In this document: positions 1 through 6,377 of the stretch, one piece after another | How the letters are laid out: each line of letters opens with the position of its first letter | How positions within the stretch are numbered: the first letter of the stretch is position 1 | From: Oscillospiraceae bacterium | Lineage (GTDB): Bacteria > Bacillota > Clostridia > Oscillospirales > Ruminococcaceae | Direction of reading: 5' to 3' | Length of the DNA stretch: 6,453 bases | Assembly (NCBI GenBank): GCA_003445125.1 | Contig: DLVP01000002.1 | Location: 1-6,453, forward strand | Translations under genes and position numbers: made by a program | The notes under the pieces: model-generated | Told to the model about the DNA's origin: nothing | Seen by the model: the letters and a program-made list of their open reading frames with translations, nothing else | The model's database searches: none

Positions 1-41
1 ACAAATGGGGTGCAGTTCAAAATGCGGCGCGGGGGTTCGGT

Positions 42-992
42 TTATTTCTTCAGAGATACGGCAATTTTGACTTTTTCCACGATGTTTTCGGCACAAAGAC
101 CGAATTTTTCCAACAATACCGCGGCAGGTCCGGAATATCCGAAACGGTCTTCCACACCGATTTTTACCACCGGCACGGGACGTTCGGCGCAAACCGCACT
201 GCAAACCGCTTCTCCCAACCCTCCGATGATGTTGTGCTCTTCCACAGTCACCAGCACCCCGGTTTCTGCGGCGCAGCGGCAGATCAGTTCCTTGTCCAGA
301 GGTTTGATCGTGTGGATATTGACCACGCGGGCGTGAATCCCCTGTGCTTTGAGAAGATCGTGCGCCTTGAGCGCTTCGTAAACCATCAGACCTGTGGCGA
401 CAATGGTCGCGTCGCTGCCTTCGCGCAGCACGACACCCTTGCCAAGCTCAAAATGATAGCTGCTTTCGTCGTTGAACACGGGAACTGCCAGACGTCCGAA
501 GCGCAGGTACATCGGTCCGACATATTCCACTGCCGCTTTGACGGCGGCTCTTGCTTCCACGTCGTCTGCGGGGTTGACAATCACCATGCCGGGAATCGTG
601 CGCATCAGCGCGATATCCTCACAGCATTGGTGGGTAGCGCCGTCTTCTCCGACGGAAATTCCGGCATGGGTGGCGCCGATTTTGACATTGAGGTGCGGGT
701 AGCCGATCGAATTGCGGATAACTTCATACGCTCTTCCCGCGGCGAACATCGCAAAGGAACTGGCAAACGGAATTTTCCCCGCCGTCGCCAGACCCGCGGC
801 AACGCCCATCATGTTTCCTTCGGCAATGCCGCAGTCAATGAACCGTTCGGGGCAAGCTTTTTTGAAAATACCGGTTTTGGTGGCAGCGGCAAGATCCGCA
901 TCCAGCACCACCAGGTTTTCATATTCGGAAGAAAGCGCGGCAAGGGCTTTGCCGTAGCTTTCACGCGTGGCGATTTTTAATGTTTCAGACAT
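42..992 (-). CDS. Transketolase, C-terminal subunit
   Basis: This 316-aa protein is the C-terminal half of a split transketolase, carrying the pyrimidine-binding domain and the C-terminal domain. Together with the N-terminal subunit encoded just upstream it should form the cytosolic thiamine-diphosphate enzyme that moves two-carbon ketol units between sugar phosphates in the non-oxidative pentose phosphate pathway. Visible signals are the GIAEGNMMG motif at residues 55-63, whose E58 matches the glutamate that activates the cofactor, the GEDGATHQ segment at 115-122 typical of transketolase and DXS pyrimidine domains, and a C-terminal domain from about residue 185 with VEEHNIIGGLGEAV at 250-263. 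The ATG lies 4 bases after the TAA of the N-terminal subunit gene, and its Shine-Dalgarno AAAGGAG (1000-1006) runs up to that stop codon, so the two are probably translated together. Size fits the family of split transketolases. The DXS C-terminal half is related, but the split arrangement and partner favour transketolase. Only 41 bases follow the stop codon and show no terminator, so the operon may continue. Confidence 0.93.
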   Translation of the reverse strand: MSETLKIATRESYGKALAALSSEYENLVVLDADLAAATKTGIFKKACPERFIDCGIAEGNMMGVAAGLATAGKIPFASSFAMFAAGRAYEVIRNSIGYPHLNVKIGATHAGISVGEDGATHQCCEDIALMRTIPGMVIVNPADDVEARAAVKAAVEYVGPMYLRFGRLAVPVFNDESSYHFELGKGVVLREGSDATIVATGLMVYEALKAHDLLKAQGIHARVVNIHTIKPLDKELICRCAAETGVLVTVEEHNIIGGLGEAVCSAVCAERPVPVVKIGVEDRFGYSGPAAVLLEKFGLCAENIVEKVKIAVSLKK

Positions 993-996
993 ACCG

Positions 997-1839
997 TTAC
1001 TCCTTTATCGAATTCAGGATGGCGTTGAGGTCGTTCATGGCGATCTGATACTGCTCCTCGTTCGGCGCGGCACCGTGCCACTCCACGCGATCTTCCATGA
1101 AGGTGACATCCTTGCCTTTGGTGGAAAGGGAAATGATCGCGGTCGGTTTTCCTTTTACCGTTTTTGCTTCCTCATAAGCGGCTTCGATTTCGTCGAAGTT
1201 ATGACCGTTGATGACGATCACATGGAATCCGAACGCGCGAAATTTTTCATCGATCGGGTAAGGAGAACAAACCTCGGAGATTTTTCCGTCAATCTGCAAG
1301 CCGTTGTTGTCGATCAGCAGACAGAGGTTGTCAAGCTTGCGGTGCGCGGCAAACATTGCTGCCTCCCAGACCTGACCTTCCTCAATTTCACCGTCGCCGA
1401 GAATGGCGTACACACGGTAGTCACGGTCGGAAAGCTTACCTGCCAGTGCCATGCCGCAGGCGGCGGAAACGCCCTGTCCGAGCGAACCGGTGGACATATC
1501 CACACCGGGAGTGCCTTTCATGTCAGGGTGTCCCTGAAGCATTGCTCCGGGATGACGCAGGGTTTTGAGCTCGTCCCACGAAAAATATCCCCGCAGCGCG
1601 AGTGCGGCGTAAAGCGCGGGCGCGCAGTGCCCCTTGGAGAGAACAAAACGGTCGCGGCCGTCCCATTTGGGATTTTTCGGATCGAGGCGCATTTCCTTAA
1701 AATACAGATATGCCAGCACATCGGCGATGGAAAGTGAACCGCCCGGATGACCGGACTTTGCGTGAAAGGTTCCTTCAATCACACCCATGCGAATGCGGCA
1801 AGCCTTTTCGGCAAGCTCTCTTTTCAAGTTTTCTTGCAT
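997..1839 (-). CDS. Transketolase, N-terminal subunit
   Basis: This 280-aa protein is the N-terminal, pyrophosphate-binding half of a split transketolase. It binds thiamine diphosphate and a divalent metal and needs the adjacent C-terminal subunit for activity. In order it shows HAKSGHPGGS at residues 26-35 with the conserved substrate-site histidines, SKGH at 68-71, the GSLGQG loop at 118-123, and the cofactor motif GDGEIEEGQ at 148-156 continuing to the metal-binding IDNNG at 176-180. The WHG near residue 254 is also family-typical. Length matches N-terminal subunits seen as separate genes in many Clostridia and archaea, rather than a truncated full-length enzyme of about 660 aa. The ATG at 1839 is supported by AGGAGG (1846-1851) six bases upstream, which lies inside the end of the rluD-like gene. 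Only one base separates the rluD stop from this start, so coupled translation is likely. No internal promoter was recognised. Confidence 0.94.
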   Translation of the reverse strand: MQENLKRELAEKACRIRMGVIEGTFHAKSGHPGGSLSIADVLAYLYFKEMRLDPKNPKWDGRDRFVLSKGHCAPALYAALALRGYFSWDELKTLRHPGAMLQGHPDMKGTPGVDMSTGSLGQGVSAACGMALAGKLSDRDYRVYAILGDGEIEEGQVWEAAMFAAHRKLDNLCLLIDNNGLQIDGKISEVCSPYPIDEKFRAFGFHVIVINGHNFDEIEAAYEEAKTVKGKPTAIISLSTKGKDVTFMEDRVEWHGAAPNEEQYQIAMNDLNAILNSIKE

Positions 1840-1840
1840 G

Positions 1841-2767
1841 TTAATCCTCCTGAGGTTTCTTCAGTTTGTCTAAAAACTCCACAAAATACCCCGGCAAGGG
1901 GCTTGTAAACTCCATATACTGTCCGCTGATCGGATGAACGAAACCGATGGTGCGGGCGTGCAGACATTGACCGTCCAGTTCTTTGATGACCTTTTTCGGT
2001 CCGTACACCGCATCACCCGCCACGGGGTGACCGAGATACGCCATGTGTACGCGAATCTGATGCGTGCGTCCGGTTTCCAGCTTCAGCCGCAGATGTGTGA
2101 AGCCCTGATAACGGGCAAGTACTTCGTAATGAGTCACCGCGCGTTTGGAATTTTTGTCGGTCACGCACATTTTTTTGCGGTCGGTCGGGTGCCGTCCGAT
2201 CGGGGCGTCCACCGTGCCGCTGTCGTTTTTGAGGTTGCCGTAAACCACGGCTTCGTAACAGCGTGTAAAGCTGTGTTCCTTGATTTGGGCGGCAAGTCCG
2301 AGGTGAGCCGCGTCGGTTTTTGCCACAATCAGCAGACCGCTGGTCTGTTTGTCGATGCGGTGGACAATTCCCGGACGCAGCACACCGTTGATCCCCGAAA
2401 GGGAATCCTTGCAGTGTGCCATCAGTGCATTCACAAGGGTGCCTTCGCTGTGACCGGCGGCAGGATGCACCACCATGCCCTTCGGCTTGTTGACGACCAG
2501 CAGATCCCCATCCTCATAAACGATGTCCAGCGAGATGTCCTGCGCCTGCACGTCCAGCGGCTTCGGCGGTTCCACGGTCAGAACCACCATGTCTCCGCAT
2601 TTGGGTTTATAGTTCTTGGAGACGGGCTTTCCGCAGACGGAAACCTTTCCGTCGTCGATCAGTTTCTGCACCGCCGAGCGTGTCAGACCGCTTTTTTCAG
2701 AGAGAAGCTTGTCCAACCGTTCGCCGCCCGCATCCTCAATCACAAAGGTCTGTTCTTTATTCGTCAT
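1841..2767 (-). CDS. rluD: RluD-family large-subunit rRNA pseudouridine synthase
   Basis: This 308-aa protein belongs to the RluA/RluD family, which converts uridine to pseudouridine in 23S rRNA. An S4 RNA-binding domain occupies about residues 15-62 (ERLDKLL, LTRSAVQKLI, DGKVSV). The catalytic domain follows from about residue 85, with VNKPKGMVVHP at 92-102 and the HRIDKQTSG motif at 136-144, where D139 is the expected catalytic aspartate. RTHQIRVH at 234-241 and GHPVAGDAVYG at 246-256 are further family signatures. Length is normal for RluD with an S4 domain. The ATG at 2767 overlaps the end of lspA by 11 bases and has no strong Shine-Dalgarno in front, so translation probably depends on ribosomes finishing lspA. 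The lspA-rluD pairing is common in Firmicutes (compare ylyB in Bacillus subtilis). The family assignment is firm; the exact rRNA target positions cannot be read from the sequence, so the symbol is given by family and context. Confidence 0.93.
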   Translation of the reverse strand: MTNKEQTFVIEDAGGERLDKLLSEKSGLTRSAVQKLIDDGKVSVCGKPVSKNYKPKCGDMVVLTVEPPKPLDVQAQDISLDIVYEDGDLLVVNKPKGMVVHPAAGHSEGTLVNALMAHCKDSLSGINGVLRPGIVHRIDKQTSGLLIVAKTDAAHLGLAAQIKEHSFTRCYEAVVYGNLKNDSGTVDAPIGRHPTDRKKMCVTDKNSKRAVTHYEVLARYQGFTHLRLKLETGRTHQIRVHMAYLGHPVAGDAVYGPKKVIKELDGQCLHARTIGFVHPISGQYMEFTSPLPGYFVEFLDKLKKPQED

Positions 2768-3266
2768 GGCTCTGTTTGCGCGCGCGGAAGTCGTCGATCA
2801 GAATGTACAGAACCAACAGCACGCCGCCGATCGTGATGCAGCAGTCCGCAAGGTTGAATACGGGAAAGTTGAAAAACTTCACCTGGAGATAGTCAATGAC
2901 GAATTTGTCGGAATTGATAGCAGTAAGCGGTATTCTTCCGAACACATTGATCCGATCGATCAGATTGCCGACGCCGCCAGCAATGATGAGCATGGCGGAC
3001 CACAGCATCCATCCGTTTTTTATTTTTTTGCGGATCAGATAGCCGACAATCAGGGCAATCACCACAATCGGCATGGCGATCAGATACCAGGTGGCGCCCT
3101 TGAAAATACCCCAGGCGGCGCCCGGATTTTCCACGTAGGTCAGACTGAACACGCCGGGAATCACCGAAATTGTCCCCACGGCGGCAAGTGCATTGTATGC
3201 CCAGATTTTTATCAGTTGATCGGCGACCACGAGGAGAATGCCGATCAGGGTTACCGTCAATATCAT
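2757..3266 (-). CDS. lspA: Lipoprotein signal peptidase (signal peptidase II)
   Basis: This 169-aa integral membrane aspartyl protease cleaves the signal peptide of prolipoproteins after their lipobox cysteine has been lipidated. Four hydrophobic segments are visible at about residues 2-17, 58-78, 86-103 and 143-158. Conserved blocks are DQLIK (16-20), VENPGAAWG (45-53), GGVGNLIDR (97-105), VIDY (123-126) and FNLADCCITIGG (137-148). D125 and D141 are the expected catalytic pair. I chose the ATG at 3266, giving MILTV, because GGAGG (3271-3275) lies four bases upstream; the in-frame starts at 3281 and 3284 would place that site inside the coding region. The gene follows ileS, the classic Firmicutes order, after 51 bases that contain a stem-loop. 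Its end overlaps the rluD-like gene. Leucine codons are mostly CTG, matching the 3' part of ileS and unlike its 5' part. Confidence 0.95.
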   Translation of the reverse strand: MILTVTLIGILLVVADQLIKIWAYNALAAVGTISVIPGVFSLTYVENPGAAWGIFKGATWYLIAMPIVVIALIVGYLIRKKIKNGWMLWSAMLIIAGGVGNLIDRINVFGRIPLTAINSDKFVIDYLQVKFFNFPVFNLADCCITIGGVLLVLYILIDDFRARKQSHDE

Positions 3267-3270
3267 AGTT

Positions 3271-3275
3271 CCTCC
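3271..3275 (-). promoter_or_regulatory. Ribosome binding site deciding the lspA start
   Basis: GGAGG on the minus strand ends four bases before the ATG at 3266. It supports a 169-aa LspA beginning MILTV rather than upstream in-frame starts, which would translate through this site as Gly-Gly. Confidence 0.8.
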
Positions 3276-3285
3276 GAACATCAAT

Positions 3286-3311
3286 AAGGGTAGACCGAAA
3301 GGCCTACCCTT
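3286..3311 (-). other. Stem-loop between ileS and lspA
   Basis: On the minus strand an 11-bp stem (AAGGGTAGGCC paired with GGTCTACCCTT, one G-T pair) closes a TTTC loop six bases after the ileS stop codon and ten bases before the lspA Shine-Dalgarno. No T-run follows it on the minus strand, so it is unlikely to be an efficient intrinsic terminator. It may protect or process the mRNA, or set the ileS to lspA expression ratio; that role is inference. On the plus strand the same sequence would form a GAAA tetraloop, but no plus-strand gene uses it. Confidence 0.65.
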
Positions 3312-3317
3312 TAAGAT

Positions 3318-6083
3318 TTATTTCAGGATATCGGCGCAGCGTTTGCACAGCGTCGGATGCTCCGGAACGGAACCGACGGTGTGACTGTACATCCAGCAGC
3401 GTTCGCACTTTTCGCCTTCAGCACGGGAGATTGTAATCTGCGGCTCGCCGGCTTCGGCATTCTGTGCCTGACCGCGGACGAGCTTGACCTGAGAAACGAT
3501 GAACGCCTGTGCGAGGCAGTCGGAAACAGAAGAAACAAAATCGTACAACTCGCCGTCACAGGTCAGCGTGACGCAGGCTTCCAGCGATTTTCCGATGCTC
3601 TTGTCGGCACGGGCAGCTTCCAGTGCTTTGTTCACGGTGTCGCGCAGAGCATGGATGCGATCCCATTTCGCGCGGAACGCGTCGTCAAAGGAGCGGGAAG
3701 AAGCCTTGTCGATTTCATTGAGAATCACCGAACGGGCATCCATGTCCTTGGTTTTCGGAATGTAGCCCCAAATTTCTTCCGCTGTGAAGGAAAGAATCGG
3801 CGCGATGAGCTTGGTCAGACTGACAAGAATGTGATATACCGTCGTCTGAGCGGCGCGTCGGGTCAAAGAGTCGGTCTTTTCGACGTACAGACGGTCTTTC
3901 AGAACATCCAGATAGAAGTTGGACATATCCAGCACGCAGAAATTGTGGATGGTGTGGAAAACAATGTGGTAGTCGAAGGCTTCGTAGGCTTCGTTGACTT
4001 CCTTTGTAATGTCGTCCAGCCGCATCAGCGCCCATTTGTCCATTTCTTCCAATTGATCGTAAGAAACCGCGTCGGTGTTCGGATCAAAATCCGAAATGGT
4101 ACCGAGGATGAAACGTGCGGTGTTGCGGATCTTGCGGTACTGTTCGGAAAGCTGCTTGAGAATGTCTTTGGAAATCTTGATGTCGGCGTGATAGTCGGAG
4201 GAAGCCACCCACAGGCGGAGAATGTCCGCACCGTATTCATTGATGATGTCCTCCGGCGCGATGCCGTTGCCGAGAGATTTGGACATTTTTCTGCCTTCTC
4301 CGTCCACAACCCAACCGTGGGTACAAACGGCTTTGTACGGAGCTTGTCCGCGCCATGCGACCGAGGTCAGCAGGGAGGACTGGAACCATCCGCGGTACTG
4401 GTCGTTTCCTTCCAGATACAGATCGCAGGGCCATTTCAGATCGGGACGCTGATCAAGGACTGCCGCATGGGTGCAGCCGGAATCAAACCAAACGTCCATG
4501 ATGTCGGTTTCTTTGGTGAAGTGCTTACCGCCGCAGTGCGGGCAGGTGAAGTCCTTCGGCAGAATCTGCTCTGCCGACTCAGTATACCAGGCGTCGGAGC
4601 CTTTCTCGCGGAAAAGCTCGGAAACCGCATGGATGGAATCGTCGTTGACGACGTATTTTCCGCAGTCCTTGCAATAGAAAATCGGGATCGGGACACCCCA
4701 GGTACGCTGTCTGGAAATGCACCAGTCGCTGCGGTCACGGATCATGCCGGTGATGCGGTCTTCGCCCCAGTCCGGAATCCATTTCACGCTCTTGACCGCT
4801 TCAATGGCTTGCTCCTTGAACCCGTCCACAGAGCAGAACCACTGCTGAGTCGCGCGGAAAATCACCGGATCCTTGCAGCGCCAGCAGTGCGGATATTCGT
4901 GCTCGAACTTGGGCGCGTCAAAAAGAAGCCCCGCTTTTTCAAGGTCAACAAGCACAAGCTTGTCGGCGTCTTTAACGAATGTTCCGACATAAGGCGTAGG
5001 CTCGGTCATATCGCCCTTGCCGTCTACAAGCTGAATAAACGGAAGGTCGTATTTTCTGCCGACTCTGGCGTCGTCCTCGCCGAAGGCGGGCGCACAGTGG
5101 ACAATACCCGTGCCGTCAGTCATGGTGACATAGCTGTCGCACATAACAAAGAACGCCTTTTTGCCCTGTTTGTCGCAAAGGGGTTTTACATAAGAAAACA
5201 GCGGCTCGTATTCTTTATATTCAAGCGCCTTGCCGGGGAACTCTTCAAGAATTTCGTATGCGGGCGTATCTTCATTACCGAGCTTTGAAAGCACCTTGTC
5301 AAGAAGCGCCTTTGCCATATAGTAAGTAAAGCCGTCTGCCGCCTTAACCTTGCAATATGTATCGTCGGGGTTAACGCAAAGCGCAACGTTTGAGGGAAGA
5401 GTCCACGGAGTCGTCGTCCACGCAAGGAAATATGCGTCCTCGTTTTTAACCTTAAAGCGCACTACGGCAGAGCGCTCTTTAACGGTTTTGTAGCCCTGAG
5501 CCACCTCGTGCGAGGAAAGCGGCGTTCCGCAGCGCGGGCAATAGGGAACTATTTTAAATCCCTTGTAAAGAAGCCCTTTTTCATAAATCTTTTTAAGCGC
5601 CCACCATTCGGACTCGATATAAGAATTGTGATATGTTACATAGGGGTTATCCATATCAGCCCAAAAGCCGACCGTACGCGAAAAATCCTCCCACATACCC
5701 TTATATTTCCAAACACTCTCTTTGCAGTGACTGATAAAGGGTTCAAGGCCGTATTCTTCTATCTGCTCTTTTCCGTCAAGCCCGAGCATTTTTTCGACTT
5801 CAAGCTCTACGGGGAGGCCGTGCGTATCCCAGCCCGCTTTTCTCGGAACCATACAGCCCTTCATTGTGCGGTAGCGGGGAATCATATCTTTAATTACCCT
5901 TGTAAGAACGTGCCCTATATGCGGCTTTCCGTTAGCCGTAGGCGGACCGTCATAAAATACATATGGCGTTCCCTCTTTTCTGAGGGCGATGCTTTTTTCA
6001 AAAATCTTGTTGTCGTGCCAAAACTTTTCAATTTTCTTTTCCTGTTCGACAAAGTTTACATTAGGCGAAATAGGCTCGTACAA
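3318..6083 (-). CDS. ileS: Isoleucyl-tRNA synthetase, bacterial type
   Basis: This 921-aa class I synthetase attaches isoleucine to tRNA-Ile in the cytosol and edits mischarged valine. In order it shows the HIGH motif (55-58, within GKPHIGHVL), the zinc-knuckle cysteines CPRC (182-185) and CWRC (400-403), the CP1 editing domain with AWTTTPWTLPSN (221-232) and GTGIVHCAPAFGEDD (324-338, D338 the expected editing aspartate), SRQRTWGVPIP (457-467), KMSKS (599-603), an anticodon-binding helical region from about 680, and a C-terminal zinc finger C893xxC896 with C913xxC916. The last feature marks the usual bacterial form rather than the eukaryote-like, mupirocin-resistant form. Two further CxxC pairs occur at 471-474 and 514-517. 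The start is TTG at 6083, with AAGGAGG eight bases upstream. A T-box leader controls transcription. Odd: codon use changes abruptly near residues 388-448, with the 5' part rich in CTT leucine codons and the 3' part in CTG, while the frame stays intact. Confidence 0.98.
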   Translation of the reverse strand: MYEPISPNVNFVEQEKKIEKFWHDNKIFEKSIALRKEGTPYVFYDGPPTANGKPHIGHVLTRVIKDMIPRYRTMKGCMVPRKAGWDTHGLPVELEVEKMLGLDGKEQIEEYGLEPFISHCKESVWKYKGMWEDFSRTVGFWADMDNPYVTYHNSYIESEWWALKKIYEKGLLYKGFKIVPYCPRCGTPLSSHEVAQGYKTVKERSAVVRFKVKNEDAYFLAWTTTPWTLPSNVALCVNPDDTYCKVKAADGFTYYMAKALLDKVLSKLGNEDTPAYEILEEFPGKALEYKEYEPLFSYVKPLCDKQGKKAFFVMCDSYVTMTDGTGIVHCAPAFGEDDARVGRKYDLPFIQLVDGKGDMTEPTPYVGTFVKDADKLVLVDLEKAGLLFDAPKFEHEYPHCWRCKDPVIFRATQQWFCSVDGFKEQAIEAVKSVKWIPDWGEDRITGMIRDRSDWCISRQRTWGVPIPIFYCKDCGKYVVNDDSIHAVSELFREKGSDAWYTESAEQILPKDFTCPHCGGKHFTKETDIMDVWFDSGCTHAAVLDQRPDLKWPCDLYLEGNDQYRGWFQSSLLTSVAWRGQAPYKAVCTHGWVVDGEGRKMSKSLGNGIAPEDIINEYGADILRLWVASSDYHADIKISKDILKQLSEQYRKIRNTARFILGTISDFDPNTDAVSYDQLEEMDKWALMRLDDITKEVNEAYEAFDYHIVFHTIHNFCVLDMSNFYLDVLKDRLYVEKTDSLTRRAAQTTVYHILVSLTKLIAPILSFTAEEIWGYIPKTKDMDARSVILNEIDKASSRSFDDAFRAKWDRIHALRDTVNKALEAARADKSIGKSLEACVTLTCDGELYDFVSSVSDCLAQAFIVSQVKLVRGQAQNAEAGEPQITISRAEGEKCERCWMYSHTVGSVPEHPTLCKRCADILK

Positions 6084-6090
6084 TTTTGTT

Positions 6091-6099
6091 ACCTCCTTA
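6091..6099 (-). promoter_or_regulatory. Ribosome binding site of ileS, before a TTG start
   Basis: TAAGGAGGT on the minus strand is a near-perfect Shine-Dalgarno. Eight bases separate GGAGG from the TTG at 6083. No ATG or GTG in frame fits this site, and the TTG reading gives MYEPISPNV, a normal IleRS N-terminus. The site sits in the loop of a possible 5-bp hairpin (GTTAC at 6100-6104 with GTAAC at 6088-6092). Confidence 0.85.
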
Positions 6100-6126
6100 G
6101 TAACCGCTTATTACGCGTAAAGGGAG

Positions 6127-6162
6127 AAAAAAATCTTTGCCCCGTAATAACGGGACAAAGAT
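6127..6162 (-). terminator. Intrinsic terminator of the T-box leader
   Basis: A 12-bp stem on the minus strand (ATCTTTGTCCCG with CGGGGCAAAGAT, one G-T pair) closes a TTATTA loop and runs into seven T residues (6127-6133). Its 5' arm also carries the CCC and TCTTTG that pair with the T-box element, so terminator and antiterminator exclude each other. Confidence 0.96.
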
Positions 6163-6181
6163 GAATTCCTTGCAACCACCC
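6152..6181 (-). promoter_or_regulatory. T-box antiterminator
   Basis: GGG (6179-6181) pairs with CCC (6152-6154), and CAAGGA pairs with TCTTTG around an ATTCA loop. Between these helices on the 5' strand lies the bulge beginning TGGT (6175-6178). TGGT is complementary to ACCA, the discriminator A plus CCA of tRNA-Ile. The T-box element here reads ATGGGTGGTTGCAAG, compared with the usual AAGGGTGGTACCGCG, so its 3' part has diverged together with its pairing partner. Confidence 0.9.
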
Positions 6182-6276
6182 ATATTACGCATACAAATTT
6201 ATATGCTGCCACGGTAACGGCGGGCTGCCGGAGAAGCTTACTTAGAAAAGCTCTGTTGGGCTTTCGGCTCGAAAGG

Positions 6277-6279
6277 GAT
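6277..6279 (-). promoter_or_regulatory. T-box specifier codon ATC (isoleucine)
   Basis: ATC follows GAAT in the specifier loop, directly after the GAA strand of the loop-E motif and before the CTTT that closes the lower helix with AAAG (6351-6354). It matches the tRNA-Ile anticodon GAU and agrees with the gene controlled. The next base is C, whereas a purine is more common there. Confidence 0.88.
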
Positions 6280-6377
6280 ATTCACGCACACACCGCCGCC
6301 GGGCTTGCACCGCCCCCGACTCGCTTTGGGCATTTAATATGCGCTACTGTCTTTGTCACAGCCTTTTATACAAGGGT

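Larger units (their letters stand above)
6127..6371 (-). promoter_or_regulatory. T-box leader sensing uncharged tRNA-Ile (ileS riboswitch)
   Basis: This untranslated leader shows the full set of T-box elements in order on the minus strand. Stem I (about 6266-6360) has the loop-E strand AGTA (6345-6348) opposite GAA, an upper helix of GCGCA with TGCGT, the distal elements AGCGAG (6320-6325) and GGTGCAAG (6304-6311), and the specifier ATC (6277-6279). Stem II is at 6232-6254. The stem IIA/B pseudoknot is at 6208-6230: CGGC pairs with GCCG, and loop GCC (6223-6225) can pair with GGC (6208-6210). Stem III is GCATA with TATGC (6189-6206). The T-box sequence (6169-6183) and terminator follow. By established T-box biology, uncharged tRNA-Ile reads the specifier and binds TGGT with its ACCA end, which stabilises the antiterminator so that ileS is transcribed when isoleucine is short. 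The 5' boundary is estimated from the promoter. Confidence 0.95.

Noticed and set aside
1..41. Terminator or further gene downstream of the transketolase C-terminal gene
   Set aside because: The 41 bases contain no clear inverted repeat with a T-run and no start codon with a ribosome site; the window ends too soon to decide.
234..980. Open frames on the plus strand opposite the transketolase C-terminal gene
   Set aside because: They are overlapping shadow frames in several registers, without motifs, opposite a well-supported gene.
967..1737. A 256-codon open frame on the plus strand opposite the transketolase N-terminal gene
   Set aside because: It is antisense to a gene with intact cofactor motifs and shows no domain of its own.
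1934..2836. A 300-codon open frame on the plus strand opposite the rluD-like gene
   Set aside because: It is antisense to a clearly conserved pseudouridine synthase and to the end of lspA, with no family motif of its own.
2757..3284. A longer LspA starting at 3284 or 3281
   Set aside because: The Shine-Dalgarno GGAGG at 3271-3275 would lie inside the coding region; the start at 3266 fits it and gives a normal LspA N-terminus.
3286..3311. Intrinsic terminator after ileS
   Set aside because: The stem is strong, but on the minus strand it is followed by ATTGATG rather than a T-run, so it was recorded as a stem-loop only.
3357..5288. A 643-codon open frame on the plus strand opposite ileS
   Set aside because: It is the antisense shadow of ileS. 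The minus-strand reading carries all IleRS motifs, whereas this one shows no recognisable domain and no ribosome site was found for it.
5508..6164. A 218-codon plus-strand frame running from ileS into the leader
   Set aside because: It crosses the T-box terminator and the ileS start region in antisense and has no recognisable product.
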